A program made the position numbers and the translations under genes. Source: Gordionus sp. m RMFG-2023 (lineage: Eukaryota > Nematomorpha > Gordioida > Chordodea > Parachordodidae). From it: a stretch of 64,000 nt of DNA. The DNA is taken from NCBI RefSeq assembly GCF_954871325.1, contig NC_088778.1, forward strand, positions 15,961,666-16,025,665, given 5' to 3'. This document shows, piece after piece, positions 24,487 through 35,500 of the stretch; within the stretch, counting starts at the first letter, position 1; the number at the start of each line of letters is the position of its first letter. The notes beneath the pieces were generated by a model. It was given only the letters and a program-made list of their open reading frames with translations. It was not told the origin of the DNA and made no database searches.

Positions 24487-24706
24487 AGTGATGATAAAAA
24501 ACCCCATTTGGGTCGATTTTTAAGAACGACCCCGAATAGGATTTTAGCCAAAGTAATGTTATATAAGCTTCGAGATTTGGCAAATAGAGGTCCAAATACA
24601 TTTGCCATCTAAAAATCTCTAGGCTTGCGTAATATATTTTTTGGCTAAAATTTTAATCAACCCTTTTTTTTAATCTTTCCAAATCTGTCATTTTAACGAC
24701 ACTACT
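24487..24706. mobile_element. Fold-back miniature element, copy 2 of 4
   Basis: The interior matches copy 1: GGATTTTAGCCAAAGTAATG, AAGCTTCGAGATTTGGCAAA, then AGGCTTGCGTAATATATTTT and GGCTAAAATTTTAATCAA in the opposite arm. The right end is TTAACGACACTACT; the left tip is more worn. Confidence 0.6.
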
Positions 24707-24761
24707 CTCCATACAGAATATTTGAATTATTTTATAGTCTATTTTTTCTTTATTTTTATAG

Positions 24762-24791
24762 AGTCGCACAAGGACTCAATACAAAAGTAAG
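24762..24791 (+). CDS. Possible 30-nt microexon of an unidentified gene
   Basis: A short segment lies between a TTTTTATAG acceptor and a consensus GTAAGT donor. In the frame that avoids a stop it reads VAQGLNTKV plus a split Arg codon, which joins in phase to the segment at 25026. I do not recognise the protein. Support rests only on splice-site quality and matching phase, so this could be chance. Confidence 0.3.
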
Positions 24792-25025
24792 GTAAGTATC
24801 AAAAATAAGATATACTTATATGAATGACGGTTCACTATGAAAAAAAGTATAATGTAAACTTACTTTCCATATCACGGGAAATCATATACCAATTTAGAAA
24901 GAGTTTAGGATCATGTATTAATTGAATTTATAAATGATGACATGAATATAAAATGTTATAAATCTATAACTGAAAAAAAAAAATTTCAATATTTGATTCC
25001 AGCATTTGTTTTTTTTATACTTCAG

Positions 25026-25185
25026 ATCCCGTCTCGTCTCCAAAACGGGCTCGTTAAATACGTCACAGATAGGCGATTTGCCTAGAAATATCAACCAAGA
25101 AGATATTCATTACTTGAAGAATAAACCATTATTAACACAAAATATTATTATAAATTCTTCGCCAAAAAATTTTATCTTTAACTAG
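25026..25185 (+). CDS. Possible terminal exon of an unidentified gene
   Basis: After TATACTTCAG an open stretch of 52 codons reads SRLVSKTGSLNTSQIGDLPR and on to a TAG at 25183-25185. Base composition in the first half is less AT-rich than the flanks. It joins in phase with the microexon at 24762. No domain is recognisable and the second half (KPLLTQNIIINSSPKNF) looks like ordinary AT-rich sequence. Confidence 0.3.
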
Positions 25186-25308
25186 ATTCTCATAAATATT
25201 CTAATGATAATTCATACATTCAGTTTCTTGTGAAATAAAAAAGAATTTATGGAATTTGTTTATTGTTTGAGAGTGGAGGTGTATAAAAAATGGTCAAATA
25301 TTTAAAAA

Positions 25309-25440
25309 ATGAGGTATATTCTACATGGAGAGGCGAGGGAGGAATTGTTTCAAAATGCGAACATTGAGGCCAGTGAGGATTTCCCGTCATTAGATCGGAA
25401 TATGGGTACACTATCTTATATTATTCTTATTTTAAATTAA
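25309..25440 (+). CDS. Possible small exon or ORF, unidentified
   Basis: From ATG 25309 a 43-codon frame reads MRYILHGEAREELFQNANIE then ASEDFPSLDRNMGTLS before an AT-rich end. The first 33 codons use a balanced, Glu/Ala/Arg-containing composition unusual for the surrounding DNA, which suggests coding. A GTACAC donor follows NMG. It may belong with 24762-25185; no homologue is recognised. Confidence 0.3.
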   Translation: MRYILHGEAREELFQNANIEASEDFPSLDRNMGTLSYIILILN

Positions 25441-25450
25441 TGATAATTAT

Positions 25451-26288
25451 CAGAGTTGTTAAAGTATCTAATGTCGTCTCAGTAACTTTATCTAGATACA
25501 CTTTTATAAAAAAAATATTTGTATCTATTTCTAGATACTATTTTAGGGGTGTCGGTTTCTGTTTTTAAATGCTTTTTAAGATATGATATCCTTTTATCTA
25601 ACGCTTATTTACTTAAAATAAAAATATTTTAATGCAAAATTCATTTTATCTCGTATGAGCTGAGCATTTAATTTAAATAAATATATTAAAGAATATTAAG
25701 AATATAATAAAAAAAATATGTATTAAATAGTAAAACTTAAAAAAAAAATTTCCCATTTAAATCTATAGATATCAGTTCAAGATTGTGAAGGATATTTTTA
25801 TCATGTAAAGAAATATATAAATCTTGCTTAGCCATGACACCCACTAATATTAAAACAATACTATTGATGCACAAAATTATTTTAAGTAAATAAATTTATT
25901 TAGAATTTTTTGAAATAATTTTATAGATATTCCGTTAACTTTTAATGAATAAATTGTAAGTTCAATGTAAAATTATTTTTTTTATTGTTCTTAAGAACGA
26001 TAAAAAAGGGATATTGACCATTTAAAATATGGTGATAGAATTGAATGAGAGCAAAATGTAAAAATATTTTTTACGTATCTGTCATAATAAGAGTTGTTTA
26101 TGTTCGGGTTATACAGCCAACCTATATAAAAGTTATAAATGTATCTGTTGTAAAATTGTATCAATATCTTCATACATTTTTAGACGTTGTATCTGTATCA
26201 GATTTATTTTTAAACAATGTATCTGTATCTAGATCTATTTTGACGATGTATCTGTATTCCTTTAAAAAAGTATCTTATAACATCTCTA
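25451..26288. mobile_element. 838-bp non-autonomous hAT element
   Basis: It begins CAGAGTTGTTAAAGTATC and ends GTATCTTATAACATCTCTA, an imperfect TIR pair of the same CAGAGTTGTTAA type as hAT family A. The flanks ATAATTAT (25443-25450) and GTAATTAT (26289-26296) agree at 7 of 8 positions. The subterminal regions repeat GTATCTGTATC and GTATCTAGATAC. The 88-codon plus frame at 26045-26311 crosses the right end and is a by-product of these repeats. Confidence 0.82.
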
Positions 26289-27808
26289 GTAATTATATCA
26301 TATGCCATTAGTCTGACATACCATTCAAACCATTAGAAATTATTAACATAGAATGAAACTTTGATCAAATGTGCGACTCATTATAAATCAAGGACCATGC
26401 CTGCACCAAGATGAAAATCGAATCAAGCCTATTTTCATTTAAAATATACTCCTTTTTATTTGAGATTAAGTGACGTGACATCATTATTAAAAATTTTTAC
26501 AAATATATTCTTGAAAAGGTTTAAAAATTCAAATATTATATTTGATTTGTTCCTTTCATATAAAATGTTGTGGCTTATTTTTTAGTAGTTTAAAAAATTC
26601 CCGCATATTACCTTTTTAACTAGGCGATTTCCAAAGAAAAGAAAAAGGATTTGTCTTAAAATCGAAATATGAATTAAGATATTATTTATTATAAAATAAA
26701 TTAATGGCATTTATGAGTTTAAAATATGAGGAAATACCAACCCCGGTCTCTGCTGATAATGTCAAAAGAAAACTTATAAAGAAATAGTGAATAAAAAAAA
26801 AATCCAAATTTGCATCTGTTATAAAAGAATAGTAAATTTATATTCTATATACTATGAGAGCAAGGTTTTGAACATGTATACTAATTTATCATCATTAACT
26901 TACATCCATATTTTGGTAACGTGAAGAAAAAAATTAGTGTTTTATATTTTATTAGAGAAATATTTCGATTAGCATAACAATAATGTTTTTGTTGCACATT
27001 TTCGAAAGTGAATGAAATAAAATTTAGTTATTTTTGAATTTGTCAGAAATTTTGAAATAATATCATATTGTAGAGAAATGTCAAAAAAAATCTTAAATGA
27101 TAACGTTAGAGAAATATGTAACTTACACTTAGACTAAAAAAAATATAAATATAATATTATTTATTTATATTATCTTATAATAAATAAATAAATCAGATAA
27201 AATATTTAACATCCTAAATCATATGTTTCGACCTTCAAACCACGATAAATATTTTAATATATATATATCGTCACCCCTGCCCCGTTTTCATTAAACTTAA
27301 TTTTATTTTATTGGAATTTATTATGAAATATAGTTAAGAACTTATTTCAAGTTTTGTTAATGAATTTTTTGTGACAAAAGTTTTTTTATTGATTTTACAA
27401 TAATTAATTTCAATAATACTATTCAAAGAAAGAGAACGGATTTTAATTTTAAAAAATTCTTTATGGTAAAATTATTCCATTGGGGATTTATTTATTCTAA
27501 GGGCGAAGATTCTCTGTATATATATATCTCGGAATAATCGTATGTATTATATATTCGTTTAAATAAAAAAGAAAATTTTATTTAATTTTAGAGATAGCTA
27601 GCTATAAATCATAATTACTGACATTTAAAATTGGTGTTCGACTTATTTCAATTTCAAAAAATCGCCCCATAGAATAACGATATTTTTATTTTAAGGTTGT
27701 TCGTCGAATAAATTTTTAACTTATGCAGAATAGAGATTATTTTCTTATATATTATACATTTCCTTTTTTTATTTAAACTTTTGATTGAAAAATATTAACC
27801 CAATGATA
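26289..27808. other. Intergenic DNA, nothing assigned
   Basis: AT-rich sequence with no coding signal or bounded repeat that I can support. Confidence 0.5.
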
Positions 27809-28155
27809 TTTTATTTAGATAACGATCTATGATGGAAATTCATATAGGGGTTGGAGATAATGAATATTTTTAAATTCCAACGGCTCGTTTTGAGCCGATT
27901 TTTAAAACGGCTAACTCAATTTGCAGCTAGAAAAATATTGCCTAAGCCTGGAGATTTCGACAAAATATGTCTAGACCTTTGTTCATTCTAAGAGCAAAAT
28001 CTTCAGGCTTGCATAATATTTTCTGGATGAAATATTGAGTTAGCCGTTTTTAAAAATCGGTTCAAAACGAGCCGTTTAACAACACTAATTATTTTAGATA
28101 ACGATCTATGATGGAAAATTCATATAGGGTTGGAGATAAGGAATATTTTAAAATT
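27809..28155. repeat. About 68-bp direct repeat flanking a fold-back element
   Basis: The sequence TTTAGATAACGATCTATGAT, continuing GGAAATTCATATAGGGGTTG and AGATAATGAATATTTTT, occurs at 27809-27876 and again at about 28087-28155 with a few single-base differences. It is far longer than a target duplication of any cut-and-paste transposon. Confidence 0.88.
27878..28084. mobile_element. Fold-back miniature element, copy 3 of 4, between long direct repeats
   Basis: The two arms are near-perfect inverses: CGGCTCGTTTTGAGCCGATT with AAAACGGCTAACTCAAT on the left and ATTGAGTTAGCCGTTTTTAA with ATCGGTTCAAAACGAGCCG on the right. The loop contains the AAGCCTGGAGATTTCGAC / CTTCAGGCTTGCATAATATT core shared with the other copies. 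The right end continues to TTTAACAACACT; the left lacks the matching tip. The element is flanked by a direct repeat of about 68 bp. Confidence 0.8.
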
Positions 28156-29075
28156 TATACAGATTAAAAATAAAACAAGCATCAGAATTCTATCGTAGTC
28201 ATTTTCTAAATAACAAAAGATTTCAGTTAGTACACCTTGGTTTTATCTTTAAAGATAACATTTTTCACATAATAAAATAAAAAAGAGAGGCTTCTAATAC
28301 TAAAACTTTTGCATTAAATTTATATAAAAAAGCCCACAAGAAGAGAGGAGCCCAGATATACTGGTTCCTCTAGTGAGATTTTTAAACAGTGGAATTTTAG
28401 CTTTACCCCAGAATAAAGAATAAAACATATTTATTGTTATAATTTAAAAACTAACCTCCAATAAGAAGGAGAGTTCTGAAATTTCTTAATTATGGGGTCA
28501 CATCATAATCACATATATACAAATAAATATGGGGTTTTTTAAATTCTAGTATAAAAAATTCCTCTGAAAATTTTTAAATTAATATTGCGTTTGCCTTTTA
28601 GGGCTCGCCATAACCCTGATCTCCTTTAACTTCTATTTTGTTTTGTATTCTTATTTTTAAGTTCTAGCATAAATTTAAAAAAATATATGATATTTCAGTA
28701 CTTCCGCATAAATGATAAGAAATAGCTATGAACAATAATTTTAATATTATATAGCCAAATTTAGCCCTTAGGCCACAAAAATTAGTTCATAAAAAAAATG
28801 TTAATAATAAATTTTATCATTTGTGCTTTTTATGACCCATCTATTTTTTCATATGGCATAGAAAACTTTAGAAACTTCTAGAAATATAACCATTTTCATG
28901 TACCCATAATTTAATAAAAATCTAGCCCAGTATGGATTTGTAAAATTTGGTCATTTTTGTCCAGGTTTGCTATTCCTAAATTTTATGACATGAAATAATT
29001 TTAGTCTATTTATCAATGATTTCAAGATGATAAGTTACTAAATGTTTGTTTAAATGATCCATAGTATGCTTTTAT
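28156..29075. other. Intergenic DNA, nothing assigned
   Basis: No coding or repeat signal that I can support, apart from general AT-richness. Confidence 0.45.
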
Positions 29076-29235
29076 CTAGTTATTAATAATCTAAAAAAAT
29101 TATTATTTTATTGGCCCTGGATTCTACGAACCTGGCGCTTTTGTGAAATAAGATTCTAGTTATTAATAAACTAGAGAAATATTTTATTTCTAAGACCCTG
29201 ATTTTACTAGCCTGGCGCTTCTGTGAAAGATTATG
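29076..29235. repeat. Two diverged units of about 80 bp in tandem
   Basis: CTAGTTATTAATAA begins each unit (29076 and 29156), and each ends with GCCTGGCGCTT or CCTGGCGCTT followed by TTGTGAAA or CTGTGAAA. Divergence is roughly a quarter of positions, so it is an older duplication. Confidence 0.75.
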
Positions 29236-29819
29236 ATAGTTAGTGATTAAGGGAAAAGTAAATTTGGTTTAAAGGAATTGTTATGGAGAAGTGATTCTTA
29301 ATTTAACATTCGAAGACTTGTGTTAAATTATATTTAAAATTTATTTTATATTAGTAAGTATAACAAAACAAAATCATCCAATATAATAATGTGCTTAATT
29401 TTATTTTATTTTTGTTTATCATTATTGAAATCAATTTTAATTTTGTATCTTTTTAAAAAATATAAGAAGAATACTAATTCATCGTGTAAGCGATAATCTT
29501 TATTTTTTTAGAAATTTAGGTGTTGGTTTTGCTAAAACTATAAAAAAAATAAATGTTCCTTATCTCAATTATCGTTATGATTACCACATTTCATACCAAT
29601 TTAAACATTAAAAAAATGTGGCTCCCCTATTTTTGACTCATCATCATCATAAAACTTTTAATAATGTGATTTAATCTTTATTATCATTCCCATTTTGAAC
29701 CCATGCATCGATTATGCAGTTAAGCTTGGATATTTCCTATTTACCCCAAACATTTTAATAATCAGGTTTAATAAATATAAATAAATGTTACGGGTAATCA
29801 GGGCAGCATCTAGATGAGC

Positions 29820-29881
29820 GGGGGGTGGGGGGGGGGGGGGGTAGGAACATTTTACATCCAATTTTTTTTGAGGGGGGGGGG
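29820..29881. repeat. Homopolymer G tracts
   Basis: G6-T-G15 at 29820-29841 and G10 at 29872-29881, in DNA that is otherwise about three-quarters A+T. Similar runs occur as G11-A-G9 at 38121-38141 and as C runs at 5574-5582 and 8675-8684. Tracts this long are also error-prone in sequencing, so exact lengths are uncertain. Confidence 0.85.
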
Positions 29882-30239
29882 TATAAATTTTTTGGGGTGT
29901 TATCTATTAAATTTTGAAATGAAATAAGACAAAATATATTGCTGTAAAAATTAATACTTTTATTATAGACCTATTATAATACAATGATATTGCTAATCAT
30001 CGATCAAATCTATATATTGCATACAATCATAGACATTATTTCCCAAATAAAACTTTCTGCATTTCAATGAATGCATTCATTCATTGCAAATGAGGGGGTT
30101 TTTAATTGAATTCATTACATTATCTAAAAAATAACTCCTATATATTCACAAAATTTTGATAGTGGTAGTAGAGATAAAATAATTTAAGTTATTCATTTTA
30201 AAATTTCTGAAAGGAGTATCATTATAATTAAAAAGGTGT

Positions 30240-30434
30240 AATTAATAATAGGAAAACATCGGCGCCGAAGGAGGCGAAAATTTTTTAGGGAGGTAGGCAT
30301 AGGTTTTGGATTTGCATCCAGTGAAAATCCTGTCATGTCTGAATCAGGAGCGTCGTAAAGTTGGCCAATTTTTGTTACTAATAATTTTTCATTTATTCTG
30401 GCTGCTTGGCTACATAAGTTCTGGCTACGCCACT
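30240..30434. mobile_element. Miniature hAT end with CAGTGGCG-type terminus
   Basis: The right terminus at 30434 reads CTGGCTACGCCACTG, the inverse of the CAGTGGCGTAGCCAG end common to many hAT miniature elements. The body carries G+C-rich blocks (CATCGGCGCCGAAGGAGGCG, about 30257). The left end was not found. The 120-codon minus frame at 30193-30555 runs across this end and is not a gene. Related ends occur at about 39918 (GACGCCACTG) and 55915 (TTACGCCACT). Confidence 0.55.
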
Positions 30435-30529
30435 GATAGCAATTATTTACAAGACAGAATATGTAAACTATGATGTTTGGGTAAAAAAAAATTGCTAACA
30501 GATGCACACAAAGCTTCTGAAAAAGGCTA

Positions 30530-31690
30530 TAACAAAATATAAAAATATACTGCAAAATTTAATAATGCAAATTATCTTGCAAAAACAAATCCCCGTTTGT
30601 AGATTTTGAATCGTTAATAGATTTACAAAAGCACAATGGTTTAGATATGAGATACGTTTTGTATTCTAAGCATTCTGGTTTGTTAATAAATAAAAGCATT
30701 TTCAAAGAAATACATATGAAAAAATGCATATGAAAATTGTAAATATATTATCAATTTAAAATTCAAAATCGCTATTCTGATAGATAAATCTAAGTTAAAT
30801 ATAGCAAACCGTGGTTATTTATTTAAAATCAGTATTGGGGTCCTCTTTTGATATACCTATTTTTATATTTCCAGACCTGATCGAACTGGAATCAAAAGAT
30901 GCAGAGGAGATTGTTCTACCCTACTAGATTTTCTTAAATCTGCTGAAAAAAAGAATTTCTTTTGTTAGTCCTGAAGCCAGTATCATGACTGGGAAGAAAT
31001 CTGGTGTAGCCACACCTTTGCACATTATACCCAACGATCATACCCTGGAATGTTTAAATCACAGTTTGTAATTAGCGGTTCCAATGTGTTACAGGTGTTA
31101 ATCACTTTAAACCTTTAATGACCCAATATACAGTTAATATAGTCAATCTAACAAAAATCAAAAGACTTTAGATCAAATAGAATCAGTATTAGGGATTCAG
31201 TTGCTGAAGATTGGATTGATATACCGCGGATATATGGGCATCTTCATATATAGTTAAGGCAGTTTGGAATAACTATGAAGCCATATATACGATTTTAAAA
31301 ATTCGGCAAATTCTATCATCAGTGCAAAATTTTACGGGCTGTTCACTTTATTAAAAAGTGGTGAATTCTTGTTAAATCTCGCCTTGATATAATACATTCT
31401 ATATGAATTATCCAATTTGAGGCTTCAGACAGTAAGAATCAGTTTATCTACAGTTGAAAAAAAATCAATAAAGCGAACTATTCATTTTTTAAATTCTTTG
31501 GATATGCCTGGTAGGTTCTAAATCTCTCTAATTTCTAAATGAATGCTTATTTAACATTCCTATAGGGGAACATATAAAAATCGCTCAAGAAGCTAGGGAA
31601 ATAAATATTTTTGGATTAGTAATATTGAAGAAAAACAGAAGGCACTCTGATATCAACGAAAATCAATTCATTACTTCCTTATAATAGAAA
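30530..31690 (+). pseudogene. Decayed hAT-type transposase of the KIAA1586/DUF4371-like group
   Basis: Plus-strand frames, broken many times, show the ordered blocks of this transposase group: KFNNANYLAKTNP then LIDLQKHNGLD (about 30555-30645), ASIMTGKKSGVATPLHII with CLNHSL (30977-31070, the 'DGAS.M.G..SGV ... HC..H.LNL' block), DWIDIPRIYG with AVWNNYEA (about 31210-31285, consensus W.DIPR.WG....V.AVW.NYEAL), KFYGLFTLLKSG-like sequence near 31330, and KIAQEAREINIFGLVILKKN (31580-31640). It is an old inactive copy. The G+C-rich miniature element just upstream may have removed its 5' part. Confidence 0.72.
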
Positions 31691-32552
31691 TATACAAAAT
31701 AGGTTAATGGATACTAATTCCAATAATTCTAGTAATAAGACTATATCAAATTATACAGTTTCCTCACATTTTTGGAAAAACAAAAAGTTGTCCCTATTTT
31801 TTGCCCATTTTAGCGTGCTCCCTACAATTTTTTTAGAGCAATAGGTGCCCCGCCGCAATTTTTAGGACAACAACACTCATTATATAGTGCTTACAAATTG
31901 AATTGAAGCGTTTAGCTTTAAATTAACCATTTAAATTAAAGAAGTATTTTTTTAAATATAAAAAACAAACAATTTTGTGCCTTTTAAGGCAAAAACGCGA
32001 TGCCAATTTAAAAACATTCTTTTACCTCTAACGTAAAATAAAGCGCTTCAATTTGCAAGAACTATTCCATTGCAAATATAAAACCAATATATTTCAAATA
32101 TGGTTTTAATTACTAATAGAATAAGTTAATTCTCATTAACTTCAATTTTGGTGCAAATAAACAAAAACATTTTTTACAATTTGCGCCAATTACTTCAACG
32201 GACATCATCTTTTATTGAATCCTTGCTTTGCCCATGGACTATTTTTATAATTTATTTTCAAATTACTATTCGTTTTTCAGAAGTCACTTCTGTAAATGAT
32301 CATGTTAGTAAATATTCATAGATAAAAAATATATTGTATTAGTGCATTTGTGGTGTGCATATTATAACTCCAGACATCATTAACACTGAGTACACTTGTT
32401 ATTGCATTTGGAGCAGTCTTGTAACCAGCAATTTTCTACGTGGAGAATGGGAGGGGGATAATTTTAAAAAATTGAAATAATTATTTTTGGAGCATTAAAA
32501 ATTTATTAGAACTAATCAACATATGATATTTTATTATAAGCAATCTTAGCAT
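31691..32552. other. Intergenic DNA, nothing assigned
   Basis: No exon or bounded repeat seen. A partly palindromic stretch lies around 31840-32060 (GCGCTTCAATTTGCAAGAAC against TTACAAATTGAATTGAAGCG), which may be another worn fold-back element. Confidence 0.45.
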
Positions 32553-32598
32553 TTCCATACAGAAAGTTTTTTCAAAACGGTTTTTGGGTAATGTTACC

Positions 32599-35500
32599 GG
32601 GTCATTCCACGTCAAATGAGCAAAAAAAATGAGATTTTCGGCCGACCCCCTTCGATTTTTTTAAAATTTGGTAATCAAAGAAAGGTCGATGTAACTAAGA
32701 AATAGCCAAAATTTTAGCCTCCTAACATTTATATTTTTGAAGATATTAGGGTTCAAAGTGTCAAAAATGACGTATTTTTACCATTATCTGCCTTCATTCA
32801 ATTAAGCATATCTTAAAAACTACATAATTGTAAATAACAAATTTAATATCAAAATTACATACAAAGATTCTACTTTTAGATAAAAAAAATTTTTTATTTT
32901 TTTTCCCAATTTCCGGTCATTTTATTTAATATATAAGGATTAAAAACGATTTTTTGGAAATAATACGACCTTCAATTTTTTTAAAAAATTTAGTAGACAT
33001 TATTAAACTCTTCCTTTATATTTATAAAAAAAAATTGGTCTGGGACGCGGCCATCTTCATTCTCAAAATCGATAAAAATGTTTAGAAAAGTGTATAAATA
33101 TTTCCCCGAAAGGGGGCGTCTTTGTATAAAATTATATATTAATAATTTTTTAATGGTTTTTCTTGGACTATTTGATATAATTTAAAGGATTATTCATCTT
33201 GTAAGTGAAAATAACAATAAATGGGGCTTTCATTCAATTATAGAAATTGTCTAACGATAACAGAAATTCAATTTATTACTTTATTTATAATTTATTATAA
33301 AAATTTTTGCCCATATAACATATATTTAATAAATATTAATAAAATATGTTTAATTAAGTTTCGAGTTCTTGAATATATGAATCAGAATCTTGTGCATTTC
33401 ATATATGGCGCCCTAAATATTAAAAAAATTACTATAATTTAAATTTAAACTTACTTTTAAAAGATTCTAATTTTTCGGTAGCGCATTTACTTTCTTGTGA
33501 CGACAATGTATAGTATAACTACGGCCAGTAGCATTTAACAGTGAAACTAATGTTAAGATATGACATTTGGGCAAGCAAAGAGTGTCGTCTATCTTGGAAA
33601 TGTAAAGGAATTTGAAGGTCCGGATGGGTGTAGAAACTTTATATATATTTCTTCCTGCTTTTGATTTTTCACTAAAACAAAGCTAACCACCAATTAGAAT
33701 CATAAAAATAAGTTAGGTATCATGATATTTCTTCAATAATTATACTTTCATCATTATATGATAACTATTCCAAAGTACTTTCTATTAAATTGGAATATAT
33801 TTTACTTTTAAATTATGTAGATCTGTTGGAATCAAGGTGTATTTTGTGTGTTCCAGGTATAGATCTAGTTTTTGAAAATCTTTCCCTGAGTAATAGATCT
33901 TCGTAATCATAATTTATTTTGATCATCTATTCAAAATATATGACATTAATATTTTCTTTAGCTAACTCGTACAATTCATATGATGTGTACTTTGAGTAAG
34001 GCCTTGTAAACTAGCTCTAGCGGCTAATCTTTTAACAGTGCCACCAATCCCATCACAAACACTTTTCCCGTGTGCTGTAGCAGAAAAATGCCATTTCGCC
34101 TGTACCCCGAAATCCATCTCATGATGGCAAATATTAATAAAAATTTTACGTTTTTGTACTGTGCAGCGGATCCACCGAAAAATATAAAATTTTATTAATT
34201 AAAAAATTTAGCAATGTTTTTTTAAAATTATGTACTGCTATTGTATTGTGTTGCAAAGATTCGGATATCATTACATAATTTAGGCAACAAATATTGGCAA
34301 AATTATCTTTATAATATATAACAAAAGGGTGAACAGTGGATTGAGCCCTATTCCAATGATAATTTTGTACTTCATCCTAAAGTATAAAGCTATAGTTTTC
34401 TTAAAAATCACAAAATTAAATATTGGTCTTCGTCTAAGTTCAATTTTAGATTGTTTTGGTACAACGATTGTTGCGTTGAAATAAAAAAATGATAAAGATT
34501 CCATTTATTTTAAAAAGGCATTAATAAATTCACCTACTGGTTTGGTTATTGTTTCAAGGGTGGTTCTATCTACGGATAGCCATTGTTTGTATGTTATAAA
34601 TTCGATGTCCTTAGAACGAAACAATATTTCTATTTGATCGCGTAAATGTGTTGACCCTGGACAATTATCACATTTGCCCATATAAATGGATGGTTGAGGC
34701 GAATTACAAATTATTAAGTGTAAAATATGTTTGTATGTTTTAAAGGCATTGGTTAAATTTGATCCAATGATCATTAATTTAAATTTTGGTGGTAGCTGCA
34801 ATCACATACATGTGTACCACTACCTTCAACGAGTATACAATTTTTGGGCGAATGCTTGCGAATTTCGAAAAACCAATTTTAACATCAGGCCTCATTTCTT
34901 TAAAAAATATATAAATTTTTTTCAAATTATCTAAAATTAATCTCTTATGGTATTCTTTTTTCCGTCTTTGGTCAAAATCGAAACGCAATCTTTCTTGTCT
35001 GGTATGATTCTTCTTATTTCGTCCATACAATAAAATTCTTGTACAATTTTAACTGTATATTCGTCTATAGTTTTTCCAGGCTTGGGGTTAGGTGTTGATA
35101 GAAATCAAAATACCAAGAAATTTATTAAAAAATGAATTAATATAGTGAGTATGTGTTATTGAATGAATAAAACCCTTTCGCGCTTGAAATATTTCCCATA
35201 AACAAAAAATACTTGTACTTTGATATAATAAAATAATCATTTTGACATAATAAAATAATGATTTTGACAGGTTAATGATAAAATATGAAATAATAAATAT
35301 TGTTTTATAAATTAATATCTCTAAGTACCAACCATTAGTTTCTTTAAATATAAAAATTAATTGATTAAAAATTTTAATGACAAATGATCTCGCTGGGCGC
35401 GAAAGGGTTAATCAATTTTAAAATTTTTATTTATTTTATTGATTGAAACACTTATTTATTGTTATTCTAATTTAGAAAGACTATGCCGATTTTAGAAAAT

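Noticed and set aside
26045-26311. 88-codon Val/Ser-rich plus-strand frame
   Set aside because: It is produced by the TGTATCTGTATC subterminal repeats of the hAT at 25451-26288 and runs past its right end.
30193-30555. 120-codon minus-strand frame
   Set aside because: It runs across a miniature-element end (the WRSQN stretch is antisense of CTGGCTACGCCACTG) and into AT-rich flank; no protein similarity.
33221-33442. 73-codon plus-strand frame
   Set aside because: It lies wholly within the left arm of the long-TIR transposon, and the mirror-image right arm does not keep it open.
34731-34934. 67-codon plus-strand frame
   Set aside because: Antisense of the minus-strand transposase stretch that carries KIGFSKFASIRP.
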